This document shows, piece after piece, positions 1-9,857 of a stretch of DNA of 64,000 bases (position 1 is the first letter of the stretch; the number at the start of each line of letters is the position of its first letter). A program made the position numbers and the translations under genes. The DNA is taken from NCBI GenBank assembly GCA_024707225.1, contig JANQAE010000001.1, positions 1,550,001 through 1,614,000 of the forward strand. Direction: 5' to 3'. The notes under the pieces are model-generated. The model made no database searches. It was not told the origin of the DNA and saw only the letters and a list, made by a program, of their open reading frames with translations. The stretch is from Dokdonella sp. (GTDB taxonomy: Bacteria > Pseudomonadota > Gammaproteobacteria > Xanthomonadales > Rhodanobacteraceae).

Positions 1-497
1 GCATCGCCGGAATGGACCTGATCGGCCGAGACCCAGCCGGCCTCGGCGGCGAGGCCGCTGCCGTCGTTGAAATAGACGAAGTTGCGCCAGTCCTCGTACG
101 GCGGAAAGCTCGAGGACTGGTAGCACACGGCCGCGAGGTCCGGCCGGCCGTCGTCGTTCAGATCGCCGGTCGCTAGCCCGCCGACCTGGAGGCGCAGCGT
201 GTTCTGCCAGTCCGGTGCGTCGCCGAACGGCAGCCCGGCGTCACCGCGCGGCGCGACGACCGGTCCCGATTCCCCGGCATCGGCGCGCGCGACCGTGCGT
301 GCGTCCGGACCGATCTCGATTGCCGGCGCGGCGGTCGGACCGCTGTCGATCGCGCGCCCGTCGATCGCCACGGTCGCGAGCGCATTGCGCGGCGGCATGA
401 GCGAGGCGGCCGAGGCCGGGTCCGGCACGATCGCGCTCAGCAGCGCCGCGACCGTGGCGGCCGCGATGCCGTGCAGCGGAACGGAGCGGGCCGGCAT
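1..497 (-). CDS. FG-GAP/VCBS-repeat exported protein (C-terminus outside window)
   Basis: Open from an ATG at 497 down to the window edge, so only the N-terminal 165 or so residues are visible. They begin MPARSVPLHGIAAATVAALL, a signal-peptide-like stretch followed by an AxA-type site, then a low-complexity Ala/Asp linker. Further on comes a clear FG-GAP/VCBS calcium-blade pattern, GDLNDDGRPDLAAVCY, which in this repeat family folds as a beta-propeller blade. The protein is probably secreted or surface-exposed. It starts 11 bases after the aceF stop on the same strand, so it could be cotranscribed, but the functions are unrelated. Specific function is unknown because most of the protein is missing. 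Confidence 0.7.
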   Translation of the reverse strand, partial: MPARSVPLHGIAAATVAALLSAIVPDPASAASLMPPRNALATVAIDGRAIDSGPTAAPAIEIGPDARTVARADAGESGPVVAPRGDAGLPFGDAPDWQNTLRLQVGGLATGDLNDDGRPDLAAVCYQSSSFPPYEDWRNFVYFNDGSGLAAEAGWVSADQVHSGD

Positions 498-508
498 CGC
501 GGCGCGCC

Positions 509-1906
509 TTAGAGCAGCACCCGCCGCATGTCCGCCAGCACCTGGCCGAGATACGTCGTGAAGCGCGCGGCCGAGGCGCCGTCGATGACGCGGTGGTCGT
601 AGCTCAGCGACAGCGGCAACAGCAGGCGCGGCTCGAAGTCCTTGCCGTTCCAGACCGGTGCCGTCTGGCTCTTGGAGACGCCGAGGATCGCCACCTCCGG
701 CGCGTTGATGATCGGCGTGAACGCGGTACCGCCGATGCCGCCGAGGCTCGAGATCGAAAAGCAGCCGCCGGACATGTCGGCCGGCCCGAGCTTACCGTCG
801 CGCGCCTTCTTGGCCAGCGCGCCGGTTTCGGCCGCGATCTCGAGCACGCCCTTGCGGTCGGCGTCGCGCAGCACCGGCACGACCAGGCCGTTCGGCGTGT
901 CGGCGGCGAAGCCGATGTGGAAGTACTGCTTGAGGATCAGCGTATCGCCGCCCGGATCGAGCGAGGCGTTGAACTCCGGAAACTTCTTGAGCGCCGCGAC
1001 CACCGCCTTGATCAGGAACGCCAGCATCGTCAGCTTGATGCCGGCCTTCTCGTTCTCCTTGTTGAGCGCGACACGCAGCGCTTCCAGGTCGGTCACATCG
1101 GCATGGTCGTGCTGGGTGACGTGCGGGATCATCGCCCAGTTGCGCGCCAGGTTCGCGCCGGAGATCTTCTTGATCTTCGACAGCGGCCGCTGCTCGACCG
1201 GGCCGAACTTCGAGAAATCGACCTGCGGCCACGGCAGCAGCTGCAGGCCGCCGCCGGCCGCGGGCGCCGCGGCCGCGCCGCCGGCCAGCGCCTTCTTGAC
1301 GTAGGCCTGCACGTCGTCGCGGACGATGCGGCCGCTGCGCGCGCTGCCGCTGACCTTGCGCAGGTCGACGCCGAGCTCGCGCGCGAACAGGCGCACCGCC
1401 GGGCTGGCGTGCGGCACCTTCTCCGGCAGCACGGTATCGGCACCGAACGCGACCGGCGGCGTGCGCGGGCCCGACGCCTCCGGATCGAGATCGGGCGCGA
1501 CCGCGGCGGTCTGCAGTTCGCTGAGCGCGGCCGGCCGGCGCGTGTCGACGGTCGCCTGCCCGGGCTTGTCGGCCGGTTGGGCGGGCGCCGCAGGCGCGGG
1601 TTCAGCGGCCTTGGCAGGCTCGGCCGCCTTCGCGGCCGCTGCGGGCTTGGCCTCGGCGGCCGGCGCGTCGCCGGCCTCGACGATCGCGACGATCGAGCCT
1701 TCGCTGACCGTGTCGCCGATCTTCACGCGCAGTTCCTTGACGATGCCGTCGGCCGAGGACGGCACTTCCATCGTCGCCTTGTCCGATTCGAGCGTGACCA
1801 GGCCCTGGTCCTTGCGCACGCTATCGCCCGGCTTGACCAGCAGCTCGATGACGGGAATGTCGGTGTAGTTGCCGATGTCGGGGACTTTGACTTCTTGGCT
1901 GGCCAT
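509..1906 (-). CDS. aceF: Pyruvate dehydrogenase E2, dihydrolipoyllysine acetyltransferase
   Basis: E2 core of the pyruvate dehydrogenase complex, transferring acetyl groups from lipoyl-lysine to CoA in the cytoplasm. The 465-residue protein has one N-terminal lipoyl domain (residues 1 to about 80, lipoylation Lys43 in SDKATMEVP), an Ala/Pro-rich flexible linker, an E1/E3-binding domain around residues 160-200 (ASPAVRLFARELGVDLRKV), and a C-terminal acyltransferase domain ending in the DHRVIDGA catalytic motif. The start MASQEVKVPDI is chosen because the lipoyl domain begins there and GGAG lies about 7 bases upstream. The open frame extends upstream to 2113, but that part is not homologous-looking. 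Most enterobacterial AceF proteins carry three lipoyl domains; this one has one. No aceE or lpd gene is in view. Confidence 0.92.
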   Translation of the reverse strand: MASQEVKVPDIGNYTDIPVIELLVKPGDSVRKDQGLVTLESDKATMEVPSSADGIVKELRVKIGDTVSEGSIVAIVEAGDAPAAEAKPAAAAKAAEPAKAAEPAPAAPAQPADKPGQATVDTRRPAALSELQTAAVAPDLDPEASGPRTPPVAFGADTVLPEKVPHASPAVRLFARELGVDLRKVSGSARSGRIVRDDVQAYVKKALAGGAAAAPAAGGGLQLLPWPQVDFSKFGPVEQRPLSKIKKISGANLARNWAMIPHVTQHDHADVTDLEALRVALNKENEKAGIKLTMLAFLIKAVVAALKKFPEFNASLDPGGDTLILKQYFHIGFAADTPNGLVVPVLRDADRKGVLEIAAETGALAKKARDGKLGPADMSGGCFSISSLGGIGGTAFTPIINAPEVAILGVSKSQTAPVWNGKDFEPRLLLPLSLSYDHRVIDGASAARFTTYLGQVLADMRRVLL

Positions 1907-2235
1907 CAAGCTGCTCCGGATGATCGCCGACACGGGCCCGCTCGGCGTTGCAATCGGGCTATTGTGGCGCCGAAGCGCGATCCCGCCAACCGCGATCGGC
2001 GAGCCGGCGCCGCCGGTGCCGGGCGATTCGCCGCAGCCGGACCGTCCGATCGCGTCATCCGCATGCGCCGTTCGCAGGCGATCGCGGCCGCCGCTGCCGG
2101 CGCTCGGGCACACGGCGCGCGCTGGACGCGGCGCACGAGGAGTCCAGTACCGCCGGCCGCAGCCATGACGTCCGGCCCCTGCCGATGCGCGGCCAAGCCG
2201 CTATCGTCGCTGCGCCACCCAAGGAGACCTCCGTC

Positions 2236-3126
<891 letters not shown>

Positions 3127-3136
3127 GGACGCGCCG

Positions 3137-6100
3137 ATGCTCGGACATCTCCTGCGTTTCGAACGCCGCCTGCTGCTCGGCAGCGGCCTGTTCTGGATCG
3201 TCGCGCTGGTCTACGGCGCGATCGGCTTCGGCGCGATGGCGTCGGACAACGTCAGCTTCGGCGGCGGCGTCGGCAACGTGCTGCGCAATGCCCCGGCCGT
3301 GGTCGTCACACTGCTCGGTGCGTTCAGCGTGATCAGCGTGCTGCTGGCGACGATCTTCGTCGGCGGCATCGCGCTGCGCGACTTCGAGCAGCGCACGGCC
3401 GAGCTGTTCTTCGTCACGCCGATGAAGAAGCGCGACTACCTGCTCGGCCGCTTCGGCGGCGGCCTGCTCGCGGCGATCGGCATCATGCTGATGCTCGCGC
3501 TCGGCCTGTGGGTCGGCTCGATGATGCCGTGGCTCGACGCGACGCGACTGGGCCCGACGCCGTGGACCGCCTATCTGTGGTCGTTCGTCGTGCTGGTGAT
3601 CCCGAACCTTCTGTTCGTCTCGGCGCTGATGTTCCTGCTCGCGACGGCGACCCGTTCGATGCTCTACACCTACCTCGGCGCGATCGCGTTCTTCGTGCTG
3701 TGGCAGATGTCGGACTTCCTGACACGCGACCTGGACTCGCGCTGGATCGCCGCCCTGGTCGATCCGTCCGGCAGCAACGCGATCTACGACCACATGCGCT
3801 ACTGGTCCAGCGCCGAGCTCAACTCGCGCCTGCCCGAACTGACCGGGCTGCTGCTGGCCAATCGTGCGCTGTGGCTCGGCATCACCGCGCTGCTGCTGAT
3901 CGGCGCGTTCGCTCTGTTCCGCGTCGACCGCGAAGGCCTGGTGCTGCGCCGGCGCAAGCAGGCCGAGGCCGCCGCGCCGGCCGCCTCCACCGCCGCGCGC
4001 GTGCCGCTGGTGCCGGTCGCGCTGCGCACCGACCGTGCCGCGCAGTGGAAGCAGTACCTGCACCAGGCCGCGTTCGACCTGCGCGGCGCGGTGACCGGCG
4101 CGCCGTTCATCGTGATGCTGCTGCTCGGCCTGCTGCTGACCTTCAGCGTGCTCAAGTTCAGCGGCGTGATGTACGGCACAGAGCTCTATCCGGTCACGCG
4201 GCAGATGCTTTCGACGCTGAGCGGCAGCCTCAACCTGTTCCTGGTCATCGTCGTCACGTTCTATGCCGGCGAGCTGATCTGGCGCGAGCGCTCGATGCGC
4301 GTATCGGAGGCGACCGACGCCTTCCCGGCGCCGAACTGGGTGCCGCTGGCCGGCAAGCTGACCGCGCTGCTCGGTCTGATCGTCGTGCTGTTCGCGGCCG
4401 GCGCACTGTTCACGATCGGCTACCAGATCGCCAGCGGCTACACGACGATCGAGCCGATGCTCTACGTCAAGGGCATCGCGCTGGAGATCGTGCCGTTCGT
4501 GCTGATGGCGGTGCTGGCGGTGTTCCTGCAGGTCGTCAGCGGCAACAAGTTCGTCGGCTATCTGCTGATGATCGTCTACCTCGTCAGCCGCTTCGCGATG
4601 ACGATGTACGACTTCGATCACCTGCTCTACCGCTACGGCGGCGCCTCGCGCACGCCGTACTCGGACATGAACGGCTACGGCCACTTCATCGGGCCGCACC
4701 TGTGGTTCCGCGCGTACTGGGCCGCGTTCGCGGTCGCGCTGCTGGCACTGGCCGCGGCGTTCTGGCCGCGCGGCACCTCGCTGGCGTTCCGCGACCGCGT
4801 GCGCGAGCGCGCGCGCGGCTGCGCCGCGGACCGGGCCGCTTCGTGCTGGCCGGCAGTCTGGTCGCGTTCGTCGCGCTCGGCGGCTGGATCTTCTACAACA
4901 CCAATGTGCTGAACCGCTACGTGCCCGGCGATCTGGCCAAGGAGCGCAGCGCCGAGTACGAGAAGACCTACCGTCCGTTCAAGGACCTGCCCAAGCCGCG
5001 CATCACCGCGATCCGCGCCGACGTCGACATCGATCCGGCAAAGCGCGCCGTCGCGATCCGCGGTCACTACCGCCTCGTCAACGAGACCGCCGCTCCGATC
5101 GCCGAGCTGCACGTGGCGATCGACCCGAGCGTCGAGGTCGACCGGCTCGAGTTCGCGCCGCACAGCGTCGTCAAGGCCGACGACGTGCACGGCTACACGA
5201 TCTACCGCCTCGACACGCCGATGGCGCCGGGCGCGACGATGGATTTCGCGTTCGACCTGCGCTTCGAGCCGCACGGATTCCCGCTCGACGGCGGCGACAC
5301 CCAGGTGGTCTACAACGGTACGTTCTTCAACAACATGGCGCTGCCGCAGTTCGGCTACAGCGAGGGGCGCCAGCTGACCGACCGCAACGACCGCCGCAAG
5401 TACGGCCTGCCGGACCTGCCGCGCATGCCGAAGATCGACGACGAGGCCGCGCGCGCGAACACCTACATCAGCGACAGCGCCGACTGGGTCGACTTCGAGA
5501 CGATCGTGTCGACCGCGCCGGACCAGATCGCGCTGGCACCGGGCTATCTGCAGCGCGAATGGACCGAGAACGGCCGCCGCTACTTCCACTACAAGTCCGA
5601 GGCCAAGCTGCTGCCGTTCTTTTCGTGGCTGTCGGCGCGCTGGGAGGTCAAGCGCGACCGCTGGAACGACATCCCGATCGAGGTCTACTACGACGCCAAG
5701 CACCCCTACAACGTCGACCGCATGATCGAGTCGGCGAAGAAGTCGCTCGACTACTTCACGCGCAACTTCTCGCCGTACCAGTTCCGGCAGTTCCGGATCC
5801 TGGAGTTTCCGGGCTACTCGAGCTTCGCGCAGGCGTTCGCCGGCACGATCCCGTATTCCGAATCGATCGGCTTCATCGCCGACCTGCGCGACCAGGACGC
5901 CATCGACTACGTGTTCTACGTGACCGCCCACGAGGCCGCGCACCAGTGGTGGGCGCATCAGGTGATCGGTGCCAACGTGCAGGGCGCCACGATGCTGTCC
6001 GAATCGCTCGCGCAGTACTCGGCACTGATGGTCATGGAGCACGAGTACGGCCCGCAGAAGATGCGCAAGTTCCTCAAGTACGAGCTCGACCGGTATCTGA

Positions 6101-6717
6101 TGAGCCGCGCGACCGAGCGTGTCGAGGAACTGCCGCTGGCGCTCAACGAGAATCAGGACTACATCCATTACCGCAAGGGCTCGGTCGTGTTCTACGCGCT
6201 GCGCGACATGATCGGCGAGGACACGCTCAACGCGGTGCTGGCGCGCTTCCTCAGGGACAAGGGCTTCCAGCAACCGCCGTACACGACCACGCGCGAGTTC
6301 CTGGCCTACCTGCGCGAGGGCACCGATCCGAAGTACCACCGGTTCATCGAGGACCTGTTCGAGAAGATCACGTTCTGGGACAACCGCGCGGTCGAAGCGA
6401 CGGCGGTCAAGCGCGAGGACGGCAAGTACGCGGTCACGCTGAAGCTGCGCTCGGCGATGCTGCAGACCGACGGCAAGGGCGCCGAGACCGAGGCGCCGCT
6501 CGACCAGTGGGTCGACATCGGCGTGTTCGCGCGGCCGCCCGGCGGCAAGGAGTCCGACGAGCGCGTGCTCTATCTCCAGAAGCATCACGTGACCGAACAG
6601 GACACGACGCTGGAGCTCGTCGTCGACGAGGTACCGTACGAGGCCGGCATCGATCCGTACAACAAGCTGGTCGACCGCAGCTCCGAGGACAACCGCAAGC
6701 GCGTCACGCTCAAGTGA
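3137..6717 (+). CDS. ABC-2 permease fused to M1-family metallopeptidase (apparent frameshift)
   Basis: About 1190 residues when read across one frame change. The first half, in one frame to about 4810, has two ABC-2 membrane blocks of roughly six helices each with a charged linker. The second half, in another frame from about 4820, has one more helix (FVLAGSLVAFVALGGWIF) and then an M1 aminopeptidase-like domain. That domain carries the zinc motif HEAAHQWW and a downstream Glu in SESLAQYS. Such permease/M1 fusions are known next to ABC ATPases in Xanthomonadales. The frames change at a (GC)5 tract, 4807-4817, which fits one lost base or one extra GC unit. Without the shift, the first frame ends in nonsense at 4912. 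A GTG at 4843 could start the peptidase half separately, but I see no good ribosome-binding site. Confidence 0.75.
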
Positions 6718-6722
6718 CCCGC

Positions 6723-6758
6723 CCCGGCCGCGGCGGCTGAATCGCCGCCGCGGCCGGG
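6723..6758. terminator. Perfect GC-rich hairpin after the ABC/M1 gene
   Basis: Two perfectly complementary 15-base arms, 6723-6737 and 6744-6758, are separated by a 6-base loop. It sits 5 bases after the stop of the permease/peptidase gene and before the glycosyltransferase start. No T-run follows, so intrinsic termination is plausible but not proven; it may instead stabilise the mRNA 3' end. Confidence 0.5.
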
Positions 6759-6826
6759 CCACGACCGACATTCCCCCGCAACCGGCGGTCGGCTAGGATG
6801 CGCGCATCCCCGCCGCGATACCGCCC

Positions 6827-7807
6827 ATGCGCACCCTGGCCGTCGTCGTCCCCGCCTACAACGAAAGCGAAGGCCTCAACACGTTCCACGACCGCCTCGC
6901 CGCGGTCTTCGACGGCATCGACGGACTGGCCTGCTCGGTGCTGTACGTCGACGACGGCAGCCGCGACGACACCTGGCAGGTCATGGAGGCGCTGCGCTTG
7001 CGCGACGCCCGCGTCGCGACGCTGCGGCTGTCGCGCAACTTCGGCAAGGAGCTGGCACTGACCGCCGGCCTCGACCACGTCGACGCCGATGCCGTCGTCG
7101 TGATCGACGCCGACCTGCAGGACCCGCCGGAGCTGATCCCGACCTTCATCACGCACTGGGAGGAAGGCTACGACGTCGTCTACGGCACGCGCGCCTCGCG
7201 CGCCGGCGAGACCGGCCTGAAGAAGCTCACGTCCTCGGCGTTCTACCGCGTGATGGACCGCCTCAGCCAGACGCCGATCCCGCGCGACACCGGCGATTTC
7301 CGCCTGCTGTCGCGGCGCGCGCTGCAGGCCCTGTCGCAGGTGCGCGAACGCCAGCGCTTCATGAAGGGCCTGTTCACCTGGGTCGGCTATCGCCAGAAGG
7401 CCGTCGTCTACGACCGCGATCCGCGCTTCGCCGGCGAGAGCAAGTGGAACTACTGGCGGCTGTGGAACTTCGCGATCGACGGCATCACCTCGTTCTCGAG
7501 CGCACCGCTGAAGATCGCGACCTACTTCGGCTTCGCGGTCGCGCTGGTCGCGTTCCTGTTCGGCATCTGGGTGCTGTGCAAGGCGATCCTCTACGGCGAT
7601 CCGGTGCAGGGCTACCCGTCTCTGATGGTGGTGATCCTGTTCCTCGGCGGCGTGCAGCTCATGGCGCTGGGCGTGCTAGGCGAGTACATCGGCCGGCTCT
7701 ACGTCGAGGCCAAGCAGCGTCCGCTCTACTTCATCGACGCCTGGCATCCGCCGCAGGCGGCGGCAGGCGCCGCCGCGATGCGCAGCACGGCGGCCGCTCC
7801 GGAGTAG
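6827..7807 (+). CDS. Family 2 glycosyltransferase, GtrB/DPM1-like
   Basis: Membrane-bound glycosyltransferase of 326 residues, expected to load a sugar from a nucleotide donor onto a polyprenyl phosphate at the inner face of the cytoplasmic membrane. The GT-A fold is marked by VVPAYNESEG at the N-terminus, DDGS at 42-45 and the metal-binding DADLQD at 94-99. Two C-terminal transmembrane helices (IATYFGFAVALVAFLFGIWV and a second from about residue 265) match the bactoprenol glucosyltransferase (GtrB/YfdH) and ArnC layout. The exact sugar cannot be read from sequence. It stands alone, with no flippase beside it, followed 38 bases later by a CBS protein. Confidence 0.85.
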   Translation: MRTLAVVVPAYNESEGLNTFHDRLAAVFDGIDGLACSVLYVDDGSRDDTWQVMEALRLRDARVATLRLSRNFGKELALTAGLDHVDADAVVVIDADLQDPPELIPTFITHWEEGYDVVYGTRASRAGETGLKKLTSSAFYRVMDRLSQTPIPRDTGDFRLLSRRALQALSQVRERQRFMKGLFTWVGYRQKAVVYDRDPRFAGESKWNYWRLWNFAIDGITSFSSAPLKIATYFGFAVALVAFLFGIWVLCKAILYGDPVQGYPSLMVVILFLGGVQLMALGVLGEYIGRLYVEAKQRPLYFIDAWHPPQAAAGAAAMRSTAAAPE

Positions 7808-7845
7808 ACTGACCGTCCGTTCCGGTCGCGCAGCGAGGAGACCCC

Positions 7846-8274
7846 ATGATCCTGGTCAGGCAGCTTCTGAACGATAAGGGCGATGCGATCTACTCGACCG
7901 CACCGGATGCGCCGGTGCTCGAGGCGATCCGCACGATGGCCGAGCGCAACGTCGGCGCCCTGCTCGTGCTCGACGGCGGCGCGCTCGTCGGCATCGTGTC
8001 CGAGCGCGACTACACGCGCAAGGTCATCCTCATGGGCCGTTCGTCGGCCGATACCCCGGTCTCGGCGATCATGTCCGCGCCGGCGATCACCGTGTCCTCG
8101 AGCGATACGGTCGACCACTGCATGCAGGTCTGCACGCGCAGCCACGTCCGCCATCTGCCGGTGGTCGACGGCGGCGCGATCCTCGGCGTGCTGTCGATCG
8201 GCGACCTCGTCAAGGCCGTGATCAGTGACCAGGCCGAGGCCATCGAGCATCTGCAGCGCTACATCGCCGGCTGA
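7846..8274 (+). CDS. Tandem CBS-domain protein
   Basis: 142-residue protein made of two CBS domains and nothing else. The first is about residues 10-65 (GALVGIVSERDYTRKVI), the second about 75-130 (GAILGVLSIGDLVKAVI). Such stand-alone CBS pairs usually bind adenine nucleotides and sense energy charge. A GAGGAG box lies about 7 bases before the ATG. No effector domain or obvious partner is present, so the target is unknown. It converges with the methyltransferase gene downstream. Confidence 0.88.
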   Translation: MILVRQLLNDKGDAIYSTAPDAPVLEAIRTMAERNVGALLVLDGGALVGIVSERDYTRKVILMGRSSADTPVSAIMSAPAITVSSSDTVDHCMQVCTRSHVRHLPVVDGGAILGVLSIGDLVKAVISDQAEAIEHLQRYIAG

Positions 8275-8430
8275 GCGGATGCGCACGGCTCGGGTGCGGA
8301 ACCGGCCCGGCGCACGGCGAGGACGTGAGACGGTGCCCGATCGAGGCCGGCCCGATGCCGGTTCGATCGCGTACCGCTGGCGTCAGACCTGCCGGACCCG
8401 GACCCGGCGAGCACCGCGCGGACCGGACGC

Positions 8431-9084
8431 TCAGCGAGAAGCCGGCGCGCGCGCCGGGATCGCGGTCGATCGGTTGCGCGTATAGGTATAGACGGTCGCC
8501 GGCGGCACGTTGATCCAGGCGACCGAACCGCGCCGCGCACTGAGCCCGAGCTCGGCCAGCAGCTCGCGCGAGACCGGGCTGGCCGGACCATAGGTGAACT
8601 GGATCAGGCGCCCATGCGGCGCCAGCACCGAGAATGCCGAGCGCAGGATGTCGCGCTGCATGCCGCGTGACATCGACAGCAGGCCGAGGCCGCTGACGAC
8701 CGCGTCGGCCGGTCCGTGATCGAGGAAATGCGTCTGCGTGGCCAGATCGGCGAGCTCGCGCGCGTCGCCGCGGACCACCTGCACACCCGGAAAGCGGTGC
8801 TGCAGCACCCGGTGCAGGGCCTCGTTGAGCTCCACGACCATCAGATCGGCAGGCGCGATGCCGTGCTCGAGCAGCGCCCGCGTGAACACGCCGGTGCCGC
8901 CGCCGAGCTCGATCACGCGCCGTGCACCGGCCGGGAGCTGCGAGACCATCGCCTTCGCCAGCTGCTTGCCCGACGGCGAGAACGCCGCCATCGACAGCGG
9001 ATTCTTGAGCCATTGCCGGAAGAACGTCCAGGCGACCGGCGACTCGCAGGTCGCCGCCGTGGCCTTTCGGCGGAAATGGCTCAT
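8431..9084 (-). CDS. SAM-dependent methyltransferase, phospholipid N-methyltransferase-like
   Basis: 217-residue class I methyltransferase. The SAM-binding glycine motif is VIELGGGTGVFTRALL, followed by the acidic VVELNEALH and a DARELADL motif. The order and the N-terminal FFRQWLKNPLSMAAFSPSGK resemble the PmtA-type phosphatidylethanolamine N-methyltransferases and rRNA adenine dimethylase relatives. The start at 9084 (MSHFRRKA) is the first plausible one; the frame stays open much further upstream, but that region is covered by another gene. Lipid methylation is an inference from family resemblance; other small-molecule substrates are possible. Confidence 0.72.
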   Translation of the reverse strand: MSHFRRKATAATCESPVAWTFFRQWLKNPLSMAAFSPSGKQLAKAMVSQLPAGARRVIELGGGTGVFTRALLEHGIAPADLMVVELNEALHRVLQHRFPGVQVVRGDARELADLATQTHFLDHGPADAVVSGLGLLSMSRGMQRDILRSAFSVLAPHGRLIQFTYGPASPVSRELLAELGLSARRGSVAWINVPPATVYTYTRNRSTAIPARAPASR

Positions 9085-9163
9085 GGACGGTACCGGCAGG
9101 GCGAAGGACGCATCATACCGCCGAGGCTCGGAGGCAACGCAAGAGGGTCGACCGAGAAAAGAA

Positions 9164-9199
9164 GGCCCCGCGACGATCAGGGGAAATCGTCGCGGGGCC
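9164..9199 (-). terminator. Rho-independent terminator of the Tyr/Gly-rich protein gene
   Basis: Perfect 14-base inverted repeat, arms 9164-9177 and 9186-9199 with an 8-base loop. Read on the minus strand it is followed by TTCTTTTCTC, a T-rich tail. It lies about 110 bases after the stop of the minus-strand gene at 9312-9758 and upstream of the methyltransferase gene. Confidence 0.75.
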
Positions 9200-9311
9200 G
9201 AACGCCGGACGGCAGAAGGGGGAGGAGCCGTCCGACGTTGAACCTTGAAACCGCACGAGCGAGAAGAAGCGTGGCGACGACGCGAGCTGGAGATGTCGCG
9301 CGCGAATCCGC

Positions 9312-9758
9312 TCAGCGGTCGTAGTAGCGGGCGCGCCGGCCGCCGTAATCCTCGTCGCGTTCGTAGCGGTCGTAGCGGCGGTCGCGGCGATCCTCGTCGA
9401 CATAGACGGTGCGCACGACACGGCGCACGACCGGCCGCTCGTGATAGACGACGCCATAGCTCGGGTAGTAGCCACCACCGTAGTAGCGCGGCGGCGGATA
9501 GTCGTAGTAGGCGGAGCGGTACGGCCCGCCGTAATGCGGCCGCGGATACGCATTGACGTAGCCGCCCCAGTAGCCGCCGCGATGACCGTCGACGTAGCTC
9601 AGGCCGATACCGGGCAGGCCGATGCTGACGCCCCAGCCGCCGCCATGATGGTGGTGGTGACGGCCACCGGCCTGGGCCGCGGGCACGCCGATCAGGAAAC
9701 CGGCCAGCACGATCGCCACCCACGCCCAGCGCGACCGCTTCGACACCTTCGATACCAT
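9312..9758 (-). CDS. Exported Tyr/Gly/Arg-rich protein of unknown function
   Basis: 148 residues starting MVSKVSKRSRWAWVAIVLAG, a signal peptide with a likely AQA-GG cleavage site near residue 28. The mature part begins with a His cluster (GGRHHHHHGGGWG), continues as a Tyr/Gly/Pro-rich low-complexity stretch and ends in an Arg/Asp/Tyr-rich tail (DRRDRRYDRYERDEDYGG). GGAGAGAG precedes the chosen ATG. The His run might bind metal, but nothing shows this. Small exported proteins of this composition are common in Xanthomonadales and uncharacterised. A terminator-like hairpin follows. Confidence 0.7.
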   Translation of the reverse strand: MVSKVSKRSRWAWVAIVLAGFLIGVPAAQAGGRHHHHHGGGWGVSIGLPGIGLSYVDGHRGGYWGGYVNAYPRPHYGGPYRSAYYDYPPPRYYGGGYYPSYGVVYHERPVVRRVVRTVYVDEDRRDRRYDRYERDEDYGGRRARYYDR

Positions 9759-9857
9759 GACCGCTCTCTCCACATCCGACGTCTGCAACGGACCGGATGC
9801 TGGGGTCGGCGCGCTGAATGCGCACTGAGTATCAGCGTTCAGAATCGGCGTTCAGAA

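Noticed and set aside
1907-2113. N-terminal extension of AceF
   Set aside because: The lipoyl domain begins at the downstream ATG, which has a good ribosome-binding site; the extension is Gly/Arg-rich and non-homologous in appearance.
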